Positions 41,041-52,533 of a stretch of 64,000 nt of DNA are shown one piece after another. Origin of the DNA: Owenia fusiformis (Eukaryota; Annelida; Polychaeta; Sabellida; Oweniidae); assembly GCA_903813345.2 (NCBI GenBank), contig CAIIXF020000009.1:36513759-36577758 (forward strand), read 5' to 3'. How positions within the stretch are numbered: position 1 is the stretch's first letter; each line of letters begins with the position of its first letter. The translations under genes were made by a program, and so were the position numbers. A model generated the notes under the pieces. That model saw nothing but the letters and a program-made list of their open reading frames with translations. It was not told the origin of the DNA and did not search any database.

Positions 41041-42201
41041 TAAATGAAGACCATCTTGTTTGACATCCAGTGCTGCACTTGACTCAAGTTTCATAATGAC
41101 GTACTGTGCACATCCACTTCACAGAAAGAAGGAAGTAAAATTATGAGAAGAACATAGTGCATTTTAAAAACAAGGCCTTGTAGCTATTGTTGTTTCTTGG
41201 AATCCCTAGAACTGAATTTGTATCAAAATTGCAAGCAAATGAGCAATTGTAGAGAGAAGCAGAAGAAGAGAGAGGCCTCAATTTTTTATTTGGCAACTAA
41301 TATGGTATGTTACTACATGTATATCATGGGCATCTTGTGAGTCAAAATTTATTACACGTAATTAATACATTGGAAAATATTGAAGTGTTTGGACCCAGAT
41401 GGGCTGAGCTTAACATCATAAGTGCAGTGACCTCTAATGCTACAAAAATAACCGGAGTTGTAATTTTCAGCAGAAATGAGATTTGGTTTTATATTTGATT
41501 CTCTTACCAAGAGATTTTTAAACAAAGTTTACATTAAATTGAAAGATTGATTGTAAAATGTTTTATATATGTATAGCACCCTTTTGAGGTGTGCCACCGT
41601 TATAAAGGTGAATAAAATAATAATAATAATAATAATAGCCCCATTTGAAAATAGTATATACATTTGCTGATCATGTTTTGACTGAATGAATTCAATTGAT
41701 CTGGCCTGGCCGTGAGCCAACCCACTCCATGCATGAACGCTTACAATCAGTATACCTATTAAAACCTATTTATAGGATAAATATTCAGTAATTAATCGTA
41801 CTTAAGATACTTGAGTTACTATTATGTTAGATGAAAATGTGTGAATATTACAACTTCATTTTGAGTAAAAAAAGATTAGAGAGCAGAAAAGTCATATATT
41901 TTGCTGGGCAATGATTACTGCTTCACACTTCAGGCCTGAAATACTGATTTAATAGATAGTTGTATTGATGAATGGATGAAATGTAATAAATGAAAGATAT
42001 TTTAAGAAGGCTTAAACCATTTGTTTCAAAAGAAGCTCTCATCACAATTTATGATAATACATTCATATTACCAGAATTAAATTAAACTCAATAGAGTATT
42101 TTTCATATTGCTTTGAAATCTCGTTTAAGTCTCATTTTAATGAGATTATAGACCAATATTTTCTTCTATTTGATGGTAAGTGACTCTTGTAATATGTCTC
42201 C
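41041..42201. other. spacer, no gene seen
   Basis: AT-rich with an AAT microsatellite at about 41616-41636. ORFs lack motifs. Confidence 0.45.
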
Positions 42202-42525
42202 ATGTATTCTGGCCCTACCAACACTCATGCTGCCATCTATTTTTTCTATTTATATAGAAAATGGTCGATTGTCTGGGGAGAATGTTCCAATAAAATGTAT
42301 TTGACCATAGACACTTCAAAAGATGGCAGTGCGAATAATAGTTATGCTAATTTCGATGTTTCAAGTTTTCTACTATTTGAATCTTTAAAATGGACTCCAA
42401 TTCAGGAAATGATTAAATACAGGAAATCAACTTTAATGTACCAGGCCATTTCAGGCATCTCACCTCTTGACTGCTTCTGGTTAAACTGTTTTCTTTTAAC
42501 CCATTTTAACTGTATATATACCTGA
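42202..42525 (+). pseudogene. LINE reverse-transcriptase C-terminal fragment
   Basis: A 107-codon frame whose residues 58-90 (LFESLKWTPIQEMIKYRKST, LMYQAISGISPLD) match the conserved stretch found after the RT core of CR1/Jockey-like LINEs (LF..L.W.P...R..Y....LMYK.LNG..P). The preceding part is less clear and the frame ends shortly after. No catalytic FADD box is present, so this is a truncated relic. Confidence 0.5.
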
Positions 42526-43108
42526 TCTTAACCCCTTTTAAAATGCACTTGGAGAGGCCTAACCTCCAAAACTTAGTGTGATGTCCAAAAGTTAAGGACC
42601 TTACTAAGGAATATGATAGATGTAGATGAATTCAAGATCCCAACTTATTCAACCAAATATAATAATATTCTTGAACATTCTGTTATTGCAGATAATACAA
42701 ATGGACACTCACTCATACCCAGTAACTGGATGAATATTTTAATATGCTGATCTAACACAGATTCCAAAAGGCATGGCAGAAGATTCCTGTGATTTTTGAT
42801 GTTTCGACACTGTTATATGACGTGATCACGTGACCTCCTTAGGCATACATAGATAAGGTAGGCTTTTACTTGAGGTACTTATGTTATGTTATGTTATGTG
42901 TGTTAAGGAATACAGATACAATATGGAGTTTAAGCTTGCATATAAAATTGAAACACCAACCTATATATACATGTAATCAATAAATATTTTCCATTAATGT
43001 TTAGACTCCCTAATATCATGTGAAGATATCCAAAAGGGCATATACTGTAGTTCACTGTGTATAAAAAATATTTACAAGCAAACATCATGCTATACTCTAT
43101 ATATATAA
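42526..43108. other. spacer, no clear gene
   Basis: An open stretch near 42610-42750 (plus strand) could be more LINE remnant but has no diagnostic motif. A TTATG microsatellite lies at about 42880-42898. Confidence 0.35.
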
Positions 43109-43220
43109 GGGTTATGTACTGGGAGGTTTTGGATACAGGGTTTATCCCAAGGGAAATATGTGTATCTCCCGAGGGACCGAAGGGACCGAGGGAGATACAC
43201 ATATTTCCCTGTACATAACA
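43109..43220. repeat. modular hairpin a
   Basis: Starts GGGTTATGTACTGGGAGGTT and ends CCCTGTACATAAC. The stem GGGAAATATGTGTATCTCCC (43151-43170) pairs perfectly with 43190-43209. The loop is GAGGGACCGAAGGGACCGA. Confidence 0.9.
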
Positions 43221-43223
43221 GAT

Positions 43224-43645
43224 GTATTTCATACCTTCTGAGGTTTCAGGTACATCATACCTTATAAAGTTCCAAAATTCCAAAACATACTTAAGGTACG
43301 GCTTTCTTAGTTGATTGCGAGATTTTCCAAAATTTTGAAAAAAAATTTAAGAAATATTGAAAAAATGTGAAAAAAAATTGAAAAAAATTTTGAAAAAAAT
43401 GTGAAAAGAAAATTTTGAAAAAAAAAATTTGGAAAAATTTTGAAAAAAAAATTTGGAAAAATTTTGAAAAAAATGAGAAAATTTTTTTAATTTTTTTTTA
43501 AAAAATGTGAATTTTTTTTCAGGAGCGGGACCGGGATGGATACAGGCTGTATCCATCCCGCCCCGCTCCTCGGTGATAGATCCCTAGATACAGTATATAT
43601 TCCCGCTCGTTATTTACCTAAAACCTTAGTAGGTATGGAATACAT
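43224..43645. repeat. AT-rich low-complexity block between inverted arms
   Basis: Arms GATGTATTTCATACC (from 43221) and GGTATGGAATACAT (to 43645) enclose a tract of TTTTGAAAAAA-type low-complexity sequence and a GGATGGATACAG-CTGTATCCATCC palindrome (43533-43559). The ORF within the tract is an artefact. Confidence 0.6.
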
Positions 43646-43648
43646 AGG

Positions 43649-43790
43649 GGTTATGCACTGGGAGGTTTTGGATACAGGGAATATCCCGAGGGATATACAA
43701 TATATCTTCCCGAGGGACTGAAGGGACCGAGGGAAGATGTATTGTATATCCCAAGGGATATTCCCTGTATCCAAACCGACCGTGCATAAC
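43649..43790. repeat. modular hairpin b
   Basis: Same border words as hairpin a (GGTTATGCACTGGGAGG, CGTGCATAAC). Outer stem GGATACAGGGAATATCCC at 43670-43687 pairs perfectly with 43755-43772. Loop is GAGGGACTGAAGGGACCGA. The stem sequence differs from hairpin a but pairing is kept. Confidence 0.9.
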
Positions 43791-43792
43791 TG

Positions 43793-44140
43793 GTGTATCT
43801 CATACTTGAGTGGGTTTAGAGTAGATATAACCCTTTCCACCTTTTTCAAATGACAAGATATTTATATTTAACATTTTCGTAATATTCTTTTTGTTCAATA
43901 CAATGAAATTGTAACATTTAAACTTAAAAAAATTAAATTTTAAAATTAAAAAATTAAAACTTTTGATATTTAAACTTTTTTAAACTTTTGAAAAATTCCC
44001 GGGAGCGGGATGGATATATTATATCTGCCCGCATTTGGCCTGGAGCGGGACATATACAATATATCCTGCCCGCTCCTCAGATACAATATATATTCCCGGG
44101 TGATATCTACCCCAAACCCACTCAAGTATGAGATACATCA
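43793..44140. repeat. inverted arms enclosing GAGCGGGA words
   Basis: GATGTATCTCATACTTGAGT at the left is matched by ACTCAAGTATGAGATACATC at the right. Inside are GGGAGCGGGATGGATATAT and GGAGCGGGACATATACAAT, themselves partly palindromic. Confidence 0.75.
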
Positions 44141-44569
44141 TAATATGCAATATGAAATGTTTATGCAGTTTAGATTGCCCCATCCTAGTCTTCAATCCAT
44201 GCATGCTAAATCATGTGTTTGTGACACCAAAGATTGTCTCCGGAAGAATTATTGAGAAGATGCTGCTATTTTAAATTATTTTTGAAGGTTAAATATGGTA
44301 TTAAATTAAATATTCAAACACGACCATCCTCTAATTGAATTTCTCAACCAATCAGAATGCAGCATAGCCAATAATGACTGTTATCTATTTCTCCATACAT
44401 GCACAACCGTTTATTCCTTAAATATTACAGGTTAATATTATTGAGAAGATGCAATTTAAGTAATTCCTTTTAGATAAAGTGGAAAACAATATTTCTCATG
44501 TTATTTTCCCATAGGGAAAACTCATGCCATCCATTGCTATTCCTTTAAAGGGGTTAACTTTGTGTCAAA

Positions 44570-44737
44570 ATGCAACATATTGATGCAAGAAAAATTGAAA
44601 AAGCAGGGGTGGAAGGGGTTGAAAATCAGGACACTTTAGAAAAACATGTGGGTGAGTTGTTTGCATCTTCCCTCTCAAAGTCCGTCTCAAAGTCCAAATT
44701 ATTTCATCATCTCTATGAGTGCTTTTCCTGGAGATAA
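44570..44737 (+). pseudogene. possible LINE ORF1-like fragment
   Basis: A 55-codon frame with KIEKAGVEGVENQDTLEKHV and GELFASSL, resembling the 'R..GV.E...E.T...V..LF' stretch of LINE ORF1 proteins. Evidence is weak; no zinc knuckle and no continuation seen. Confidence 0.2.
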
Positions 44738-47089
44738 TGCATTGGCCGAACATATGCGGATATGTTTAAATCCTCAGAAAATACCCCTAATCCAACATAT
44801 GAAATCTGTTGCGATACTTTCCCTCCTCCTTTTGCAATTGCAGAGGACCAGTTATGTCAATGATTTTAGACATCTATTTTCTCATCATAAACACATTACC
44901 CATCACAATAATATGTTTTCCTCAGGGTAAGGCCCCAAGTTTGATAAAATCATTTATCTATCTCTCAGAAATGGATTCGGACATATTTTCAAAAAAGATC
45001 TCGTTTTTCTCATTTTTACTGCATAGACTATACAACAAGATAAAAGAAAATCTTGATGCAGTACAGAGGAGAAAAAGAATGTCTCCTTTTGGAAAAAAAT
45101 GACACTTTGAAAAGTGTGTTGAGATGGGGTCCAAAAATTAAGCAAATTTGACAAAATTTTGAAATACTGACACATATTTTTGATGTTGGTAAGCGTTGAT
45201 AGATGGCAACAAGCATCTTGTGTTTTTGCTTTTTCTTAATAATGCTGAGTTGAACTGCCTGTGGAAATGAGTGTAGTATGTATAATAGACAAATAGTCAA
45301 TTGTCCCTCAGAATGTTGATCCCTCATTCTTAGGAAAAATGGGCCTCAAAGCCCCAGAAGAAGGCAGTAATATTGAGGCAGTGCCACAGATATTGGCCAG
45401 ATCGTTTTGTAGTAGGATCTCATAGGCTCAAAGAATAATTCACAAGATACGACACTAAATTGGAAACAGAAAATTTCAAAAAAATATGACCACCTTTCAA
45501 AAATGTTCCTTATACAAAATGATACCTGCTTCCCCATGACAGATTTTGCACTTAATTCATAGCTGAGATCTTCATCTTTCTATTTCTACTTGTTTGGTTT
45601 GAGTAAATAACCTATGGATGCAGTTATTTGACTTTTAATACGGCGAATATTTTTCAAGAGATCCGGACTCTTGTGTGTCCAAATATCATTGTTATACTGA
45701 TGATGTCACATTTCTGGAACCATGGGAGCACCATTCAGATTTGGACAGACAAGAGTCCGATAAAATATCACTTTTTTGGCCTCTTATCAACGCAACATTG
45801 CTTGAACGGTCATTGGTGATAAAAAAGTTAAAGAATAACAAGATGCTTCGAATGAGGTATGATTTGTCTCATATTTTCAGAAATGGCTCCATAATCGTCA
45901 TTTTAAAATTTGAAATTTTCTGAGGTGTCTCATCTTGAGGAATATTTATTGAGCTACTGATCCTGCTACAAAAGAATCTGGCCGGGACTATGGGCAGTGC
46001 CACAAAATGTCAATAACTCTTCAATTAGTTATGGAACTTTTAGTGCTAGAACTTCAACATCCAATCCAATTGAGTCAAGTTTTGAATAAATTTGAATTAA
46101 TTGGTTCTTGATTTGAATCACTTTTGAATTCAGTCTACATGTATTATAAAATTGGTATTCTAGTGTTTCATGTGACATGGGATGATGTCATAAGTGCTTC
46201 ATGTGACATGGAATGATGTCATAAGTGCTTCAACATATGTTATATTTATAAGGGAATATATCTTTAAGATACTTGTATTGATTTTTGATAATATACTTTG
46301 AAAGGATTACATTTGGGGAACTAAATGGCTAATTTTATTCTTTTGTTGGTGTAATTTGATTGGAGCATAATAATTTATTTCAGCATGCTGGCAATTAAGG
46401 ATACTTTAAGAATATTTTTGTATTAAATCATGAATAAAACACTAATGAAAAAATTGTCATCTCAAAATAGTTTATGATTTTTGAAAAATACTGAGACTGG
46501 ATTATAGTGACATGGACATGCCCCTGCTTGGATAAATACTCTTAAGTATTCTTGTCATTTAATTGGCAAGACTGATGTGATCTTAGGAAGTTATTCGATT
46601 AAGCTTTTGAAGTCACGGTTGGATTTATCACTCTTCTACTGAATGAGACTAACTTGACCTGCGATCAGATCATCCTAACCTGTTCAATTTTGCATTTAAG
46701 AACACTCACGATAAAGCAATCTGTTGCAAATATGTTGCATCACTTTGATGCGTATATATTTGTTGCTCCCATTATAGTTGAATCACTTTATCTATATGCC
46801 ATTCAAACATCAACCAAAAGCAATCAAACAACCAGTGCAATTTTATATAAAAATGCATTGTATTTTAGGTGCACAATTTTCTATTGAATGCCAATGGTTT
46901 TTCAGATGAATAAGTTGTATGTGTAGTAAACCTATGATCTCTTGTTATGTAGGGATAGCCATGATAATCTTTTTGAAAATAACATGTCAGAGAAGCATCA
47001 AAATATAAGAGGTCACACATTTTGATAGCAGAACCACATGCAAGCTAAGATATAAAAATGTTTTGCATCTAAAATATGAAGCATAAATG
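44738..47089. other. spacer, no clear gene
   Basis: Several overlapping short ORFs on both strands between 44.8 and 46.9 kb, none with a motif or splice support. A 29-bp tandem duplication (AAGTGCTTCA...GTGACATGG) lies near 46165-46230. Confidence 0.4.
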
Positions 47090-47345
47090 AATAAACACAA
47101 GGAGCACACACGTCTCGAACTCGCAACCTCTTAATATTGAGTATCAGTGATCTCTTAGGATTTTATCTCAAGTGGGTGCAAAATTCTGACTCTCACAATT
47201 TAAACCAAATTTGGTCAAAATATGGCTAATTTTCATGAATTGTCTCATTTTCAAGTGGGTGCATATGGATTTACAGGTGAGTGCAAGCCTGTTTTTAAAA
47301 TCTCAGGTGGGTGCTGCGCCCACTTGCTTTAATCCTTGGGAGATT
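47090..47345 (-). repeat. possible tRNA-derived SINE relic
   Basis: The minus strand contains AGGTTGCGAGTTCGAGACGT, close to a pol III B box with flanks. GTGGGTGCA recurs three to four times in the adjoining 47.17-47.33 kb. No clear A box was identified. Confidence 0.25.
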
Positions 47346-48206
47346 ACTTATTAGTATTATTTGAGTAGTTAAAATTTTATTAATTAAAAAATTTTGGCAA
47401 AATTATTCGAAAATTATAATTTTTAAATGATAATTTCTCAAAACAAAAAGCATTGATAAAGCAGCTATTGTAAACAAAGCATGAAGACAGTCAAACTTAG
47501 TCATCTAACTTTAATATGCACATTTGCTTAAAGGTAATATTTATTGCATTTATTCCAAAGCCAACAACACTACATTTGAGACATAACTGAGCATAGAGAG
47601 AATATTCGCACCCGTTTTAAATCTTTGAAGTGTAGAGATTGTTATTTTATTTGATATTTCTAACATGAAATGATATTAGCATGCCTAATGTTGCATAAAT
47701 CTAACAAATTCAATTATCTAGCTCTTTTTCCCAATTTGGAATACCCTAAGGCCTGATTTCCTCTTCAAGTATATATCGCTTCTAACGATCAGATTTGGCA
47801 GATATTTGCATTGGACACTCAGCAAATCTGTCAATGGAAACATGGCTGAAAGGAATGTCATGGTATATCATGATAGATATTTGTAGACACTTTCAGTAGA
47901 ACCTCTTTAGCTCTCTTTCATTATAATGGTCTGACCTTAAATGTGCTGTACTTCAGATATTGATGTTGAAACATCAACATAATCGAAATTAGAAATTTGT
48001 TATCTCAAATGACTGTATCAGATCACATACCTGACAGATATGCGAGAAAATATTTGAAATTCTAGATAAAACAAGTTTCAGCACTTCTATCTCCATAATG
48101 AAAGCATGTTTCATTACTCATCAAAGAAATTTTGGAGGGATATAAAGAACACCTCTATCACAAATAAATAACATTGTGAGTTTTGAAATAGGGAAGAAGT
48201 CCAGTA
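47346..48206. other. spacer, no gene seen
   Basis: AT-rich, no motif-bearing ORF. Confidence 0.45.
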
Positions 48207-48394
48207 CAGAAAAACCTGTCTAATTTGAACACCTCTTGGACTGACCAAAAGTGTTCAGATTAGCAGGTGTTCATATTTCAAGGTTTTATTCAACATGTCA
48301 GTCTATGGGAGATAACAAAATTGGGACATAGAAAAAGTGTTCACATTGAGAGATGTTCAGATTAGAGAGGTGTTCAGGTATACAGGTTTCACTG
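48207..48394. mobile_element. pogo-like MITE (188 bp)
   Basis: CAGAAAAACCTGTCTAATTT at left, ACAGGTTTCACTG at right, TA on both sides (48205-48206, 48395-48396). The inner sequence repeats GTGTTCAGATTAG and GAACACCTC words, typical of pogo/Tigger-type termini. Confidence 0.8.
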
Positions 48395-48589
48395 TAGAAA
48401 CATATTTTGAAACACCATATTGAGATAGGTCTGCCCATCCATCCATATGTATGATTCTTAATCCTAACAGTATTTAAAAAAACTGAGGATTTGATTTGCA
48501 TATTGATTTGTAGAAGTTCGGAATATGATTTCAAAATGCCTGGGTGTTATAGTAATAACCATCTGGTGGCTATTTAAATGTTGCCTCCT

Positions 48590-48860
48590 TTTTAGCTGAC
48601 ATTTTGAGCTATTGCAATCACTCACTTGTCCGTCTGTCTGTCAGTCCATCTGTCTGTCTGTCTGTCAACAATTGGCCAGTTTTAAAACCTCTGTCAATAG
48701 GATTCCTGTTTTAAGTTATTTTTGTTCAACATCAATATAGAAAACCCCCCTATGACTCCTGGTTCAAAAGCTCGCCTATTTTCAAAATGGCCACCATTTT
48801 TGTCTCGCGAAATTCACTTTCGGACCATTTGCTTTAAAGCCTGTTTCGATAGGATTGCCA
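48590..48860. repeat. old copy of the AAAATGGCC repeat family
   Basis: GTCTGTCTGTC tract, then TTTTGTTCAACATCAATATAG, CTCCTGGTTCAAAAGCTCG and TTTTCAAAATGGCCACCAT, the same order as the family at 7.9 and 32.0 kb. Confidence 0.5.
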
Positions 48861-50222
48861 TTTTAAGTTATTGTGAATTTATTATTATTATTAAGTTATT
48901 TTTAAGTCTTGTGAAATTCACTTGTGGCCCATTTCCTAGCTTTACAAATAATTTCAGGTGTCCTGCATTGTAAAAAGCCATGTCACTCTAAAGAGTAGTT
49001 GTATGAAATAATTTTGTTACAAAAATTGGCAAAAATTACATCCATTTTTTTTTCGACCATTTTAGCCATCATTCACTTTTGAGCAACACCATGTGACCCC
49101 AGTACCCACGGCACTATTTATTTTTAGATATGGTAGGCTTTTTTGAACCAAAGTGCCATTTTACATGTGTTATCTTAAGAAATAAGAATTCCTGAATTCT
49201 TTTTTCGAAGAAAAAATCCCAGTATTAGTCAAATGTATTTAGGATTGATATCCAGCACTATTATATGAATTATAAAGTTATAGTGATTGATTCTTTATAT
49301 CTCTAATATATATCAGATGTAATATTTGAATGCTCCATTGATATACCTGGTCTATCTATTATGATGATGAACCACGAAGGGCCCAATACTGCTCTTAGTC
49401 TAGGCCCTCCATAATAATTCAATGTATTAAATTTGCATGAATTCTACTTCCACATAAAAACTAAGCCTAAGCCTCTTTTTATCTCTGCCATGCTTTTAAT
49501 GACACAGAAAGATATGAGCATCTTATTCTTTGGTGAGTTATATAACCATATGAGGACAGATAATGTTGGTAAACAAAATCCCTTTGGGTAAATATTTTGA
49601 TTTTGAAGTTTATGTTTTCTACCATATGTTGCAAATACATAACAATGTAAAAATGATTACCTATTTCATTGATTATTAGTATTTATAATCATGAAAGTCA
49701 AATAAAAATGCTCATGTCATGGATCTCCCTTATAAGGTATAATCATTAGACCATAAAATGCATTTCAACAGAAAATGTTGACTAAGCTAAGTTTTACTTT
49801 AAGCCATTTCCTAGGTAAACAATGACAATAGATATTCATTGAAAATAATATTGAAATGATGAATATTTACAAGAGGTCACCGTGAACCCTCTGTTAAATG
49901 GCCCACCCCTTTCATTCAAAAACGAAAAAGGAAATACATTTTCAGTGATAAAATGTCATTTTATTTTTGCATCACCGTAAATGTCATCATATAGGTTCAA
50001 AAGGTTACTGTATTTCCTCATCTGTAGGCATTTCAAGGTTATTATTTAGTATTTACCTACTCATGATTGTAAATCTATTAGCTCAGACTAAATAAAATTC
50101 AAATATTTTCAAGACCACACTTATTAATGATAACAGTCTGGTGATTTGATCTGTGACTTCTCTCATGTATTCAAAACGGGACAAAGTCCAATTGAATCCA
50201 AGACAATTATAGGCCAGGACAG
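48861..50222. other. spacer, no gene seen
   Basis: AT-rich, no motif-bearing ORF. Confidence 0.45.
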
Positions 50223-50232
50223 TATTTATAAA
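50223..50232 (+). promoter_or_regulatory. possible TATA box
   Basis: TATTTATAAA lies 68 bp upstream of the ATG of the candidate first exon at 50300. Such words are frequent in AT-rich DNA, so this only has weight together with the exon. Confidence 0.3.
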
Positions 50233-50299
50233 CAAAACTGGAAGTGAAGCTATAATTTCATCATATCAGTACGAACCAGTTACTGGTTAAGTTTACATC

Positions 50300-50370
50300 A
50301 TGTTTTGTGTATGGAAATCTAAAAGGTCCTTTGACCAGTTGGAGATTCCCTATCTGCCAAGAAATAACAA
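50300..50370 (+). CDS. candidate first coding exon A
   Basis: ATG followed by 23 open codons (MFCVWKSKRSFDQLEIPYLP then RNN) and two bases to consensus donor AACAA|GTAAGT, phase 2. TATA-like word 68 bp upstream. The peptide is not low-complexity. Two further ATG-to-GTAAGT exons downstream (57.7 and 59.4 kb) can end in the same phase, as alternative first exons would. The common downstream exon is not in the window, so the product is unknown. Confidence 0.35.
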
Positions 50371-50371
50371 G

Positions 50372-52357
50372 TAAGTGAATGTATATATTATGTATCATAA
50401 AATATATAAACATTTATAATTATGATAAGCGTAAATCTTAATTTCTCAAATGACAATGGAAATAACGGATACATGTAATATGAAGTGAACAGATGTATTG
50501 TACGAATACATGTATACTTATTGTACTTTGTGCTGAACAGTTAATTATACTAGGCCTATTGATTTTTTTCAAGATCATCTTTCACGTCATGACAGCTTCT
50601 AATTTTGTATTTTAACAACATTGATTTAGAAACATCATTTTAAACTTGCTCTATAATCATAATACAACCTACAAACAATAAGTATTCTCATTTCTGGAAA
50701 AAGTGATCTCATATTTAAAAATATCAGATCTCATGTTTCAATTTTAATTTGTTTGAGATGAATCTATTTTTTGTCTTATCCATTTTAGTTTTTTACACTC
50801 TGATCTGACTTTCATAATTTTCATAATATTGCCTAATATTGGCAATCTAATCAGTCTTGTTCACAGACTCAAGAATATAATGGAGGAGTTTCATGAATTT
50901 GAGCCATTTATTGGGACTTTGCTTTATACTGTGGTGATTTATCAATAGGATGGGTACTCTGCCCTAAGGATGTTAAATGACAGTGATTATAATCTATGAT
51001 TACAACCTGAGATCACCTGAGATCCTTCTCTGTGATGACAGAAAGACAACCTTTCTAATATTACAAATTTTATAATAATAGACTTTTTTTATGGCTTATG
51101 TTTAATAAGAAAATTTACAATCTATTTGTTTTGATGGCCATTTTTTTATAACTTCTCAATATGTTTCATATGGTGAAAAAATAACGTTCCAATGTTATTC
51201 TTTTAGATCGCACTGCAAAACAATTTCTACTTTTGTTTTACTTAACTTTCAGTTGTCTCGTATTGCTATAATTCCGCACCATAGTTATGGTCACTTAAAC
51301 AAGAGATAAGATTAAAACAGCATTTTCAGGTGTTTACAAACTATGATGTCTTACATAGATGAACTTAGTTGATCTGATTAAATAATTAATTAAATAAACA
51401 AATATTCTTACAGAAATTCCAGGTAGTTTACATATCATATTGTTTTGTTTGGTATAATGTTTTTATATAGTATCTTATTATTTTGTAGTGTATTATTCTT
51501 ATTATTTTGATTTCATTTAAGCCTACCCTCACATAACAACATTTGAAAATCTTAATTTGCCCTTCACGTGAATTTCAATTAAAATCAACTTTTTTTACTA
51601 ATTTATTAATAAAATCCTAATTTATACCCTCCCTAATGAAATTGATGCATTCTTACATGAAATATATTGACAAATCTCTTAATCTATTTCTATACTTTAC
51701 AGGGTAAGCAAAAAGGTATTAAAAAATAAAAAACATAGACATTTTGGCCCACCCTGTATATGTAATTGCAGAGTGGGAACCATTAAGGAAACTGTGGTTT
51801 AGAATGTGTATAATTGCTACAAGTATAGATAAAGAAATATTGAATCAGGAAGCAATTTGTATTTCCGCATAAACCAACGTCTTTAATTTTTCTAGCTACA
51901 TTCATGGATATAAAAACCACGGAATATCTTTGTATCATTGGATAGTCTTTAGTATCATCTTAGTGTCATAAGTGCGGGAATATGAAATAAGATTTAATAA
52001 ATTTTTGAATCCGACACTTTTATCTTAAGTTATTAAGTCCTTGTTAGAGTGCAGACTATTTATGGTAGCATTTCTTTTCAGAAAGGTTATCCCTGAATCT
52101 ATATTTACACTCCAAATAACGTAAAAATATTTTAAACAATATTAAATCGCAGTAATATGTTAAATGTCATTTTAGATGTGTTAAAATGAAATGTTTTGGT
52201 TATAATGAGATAACTGCATGAGCTGATAAATGTTGACATGTTTATTTAATATCATATCTTTCTCAAACAAAATAAACATCAAAACACTTTCAGCAAGTAA
52301 CAATTGAGACTCAGTTACTGCTCTTGACATTACAAAAGGATACAGCAAAACTGAATA
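50372..52357. other. spacer or intron, no gene seen
   Basis: AT-rich, no motif-bearing ORF. Confidence 0.4.
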
Positions 52358-52533
52358 CAGTAAAACATGGAAGTGGAACAGTTCTAGAAGTGGAACACCT
52401 CTGTAAGTGGAACAAATTTCAGAGTCCCAAGACCAATTGACTTATGTTAAATGAACCTCTATAAGTGAAACACCTCACAAGTGGAACACTTTTTGGAGGT
52501 AACATAGGTGTTCCACTTAGACAGGTTTTACTG
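52358..52533. mobile_element. pogo-like MITE (176 bp)
   Basis: CAGTAAAACATGGAAGTGGA at left, ACAGGTTTTACTG at right, TA on both sides (52356-52357, 52534-52535). AAGTGGAACA words recur inside in both orientations. Confidence 0.8.

Noticed and set aside
43347-43556. Minus-strand ORF rich in F and K
   Set aside because: Translation of a low-complexity A/T tract.
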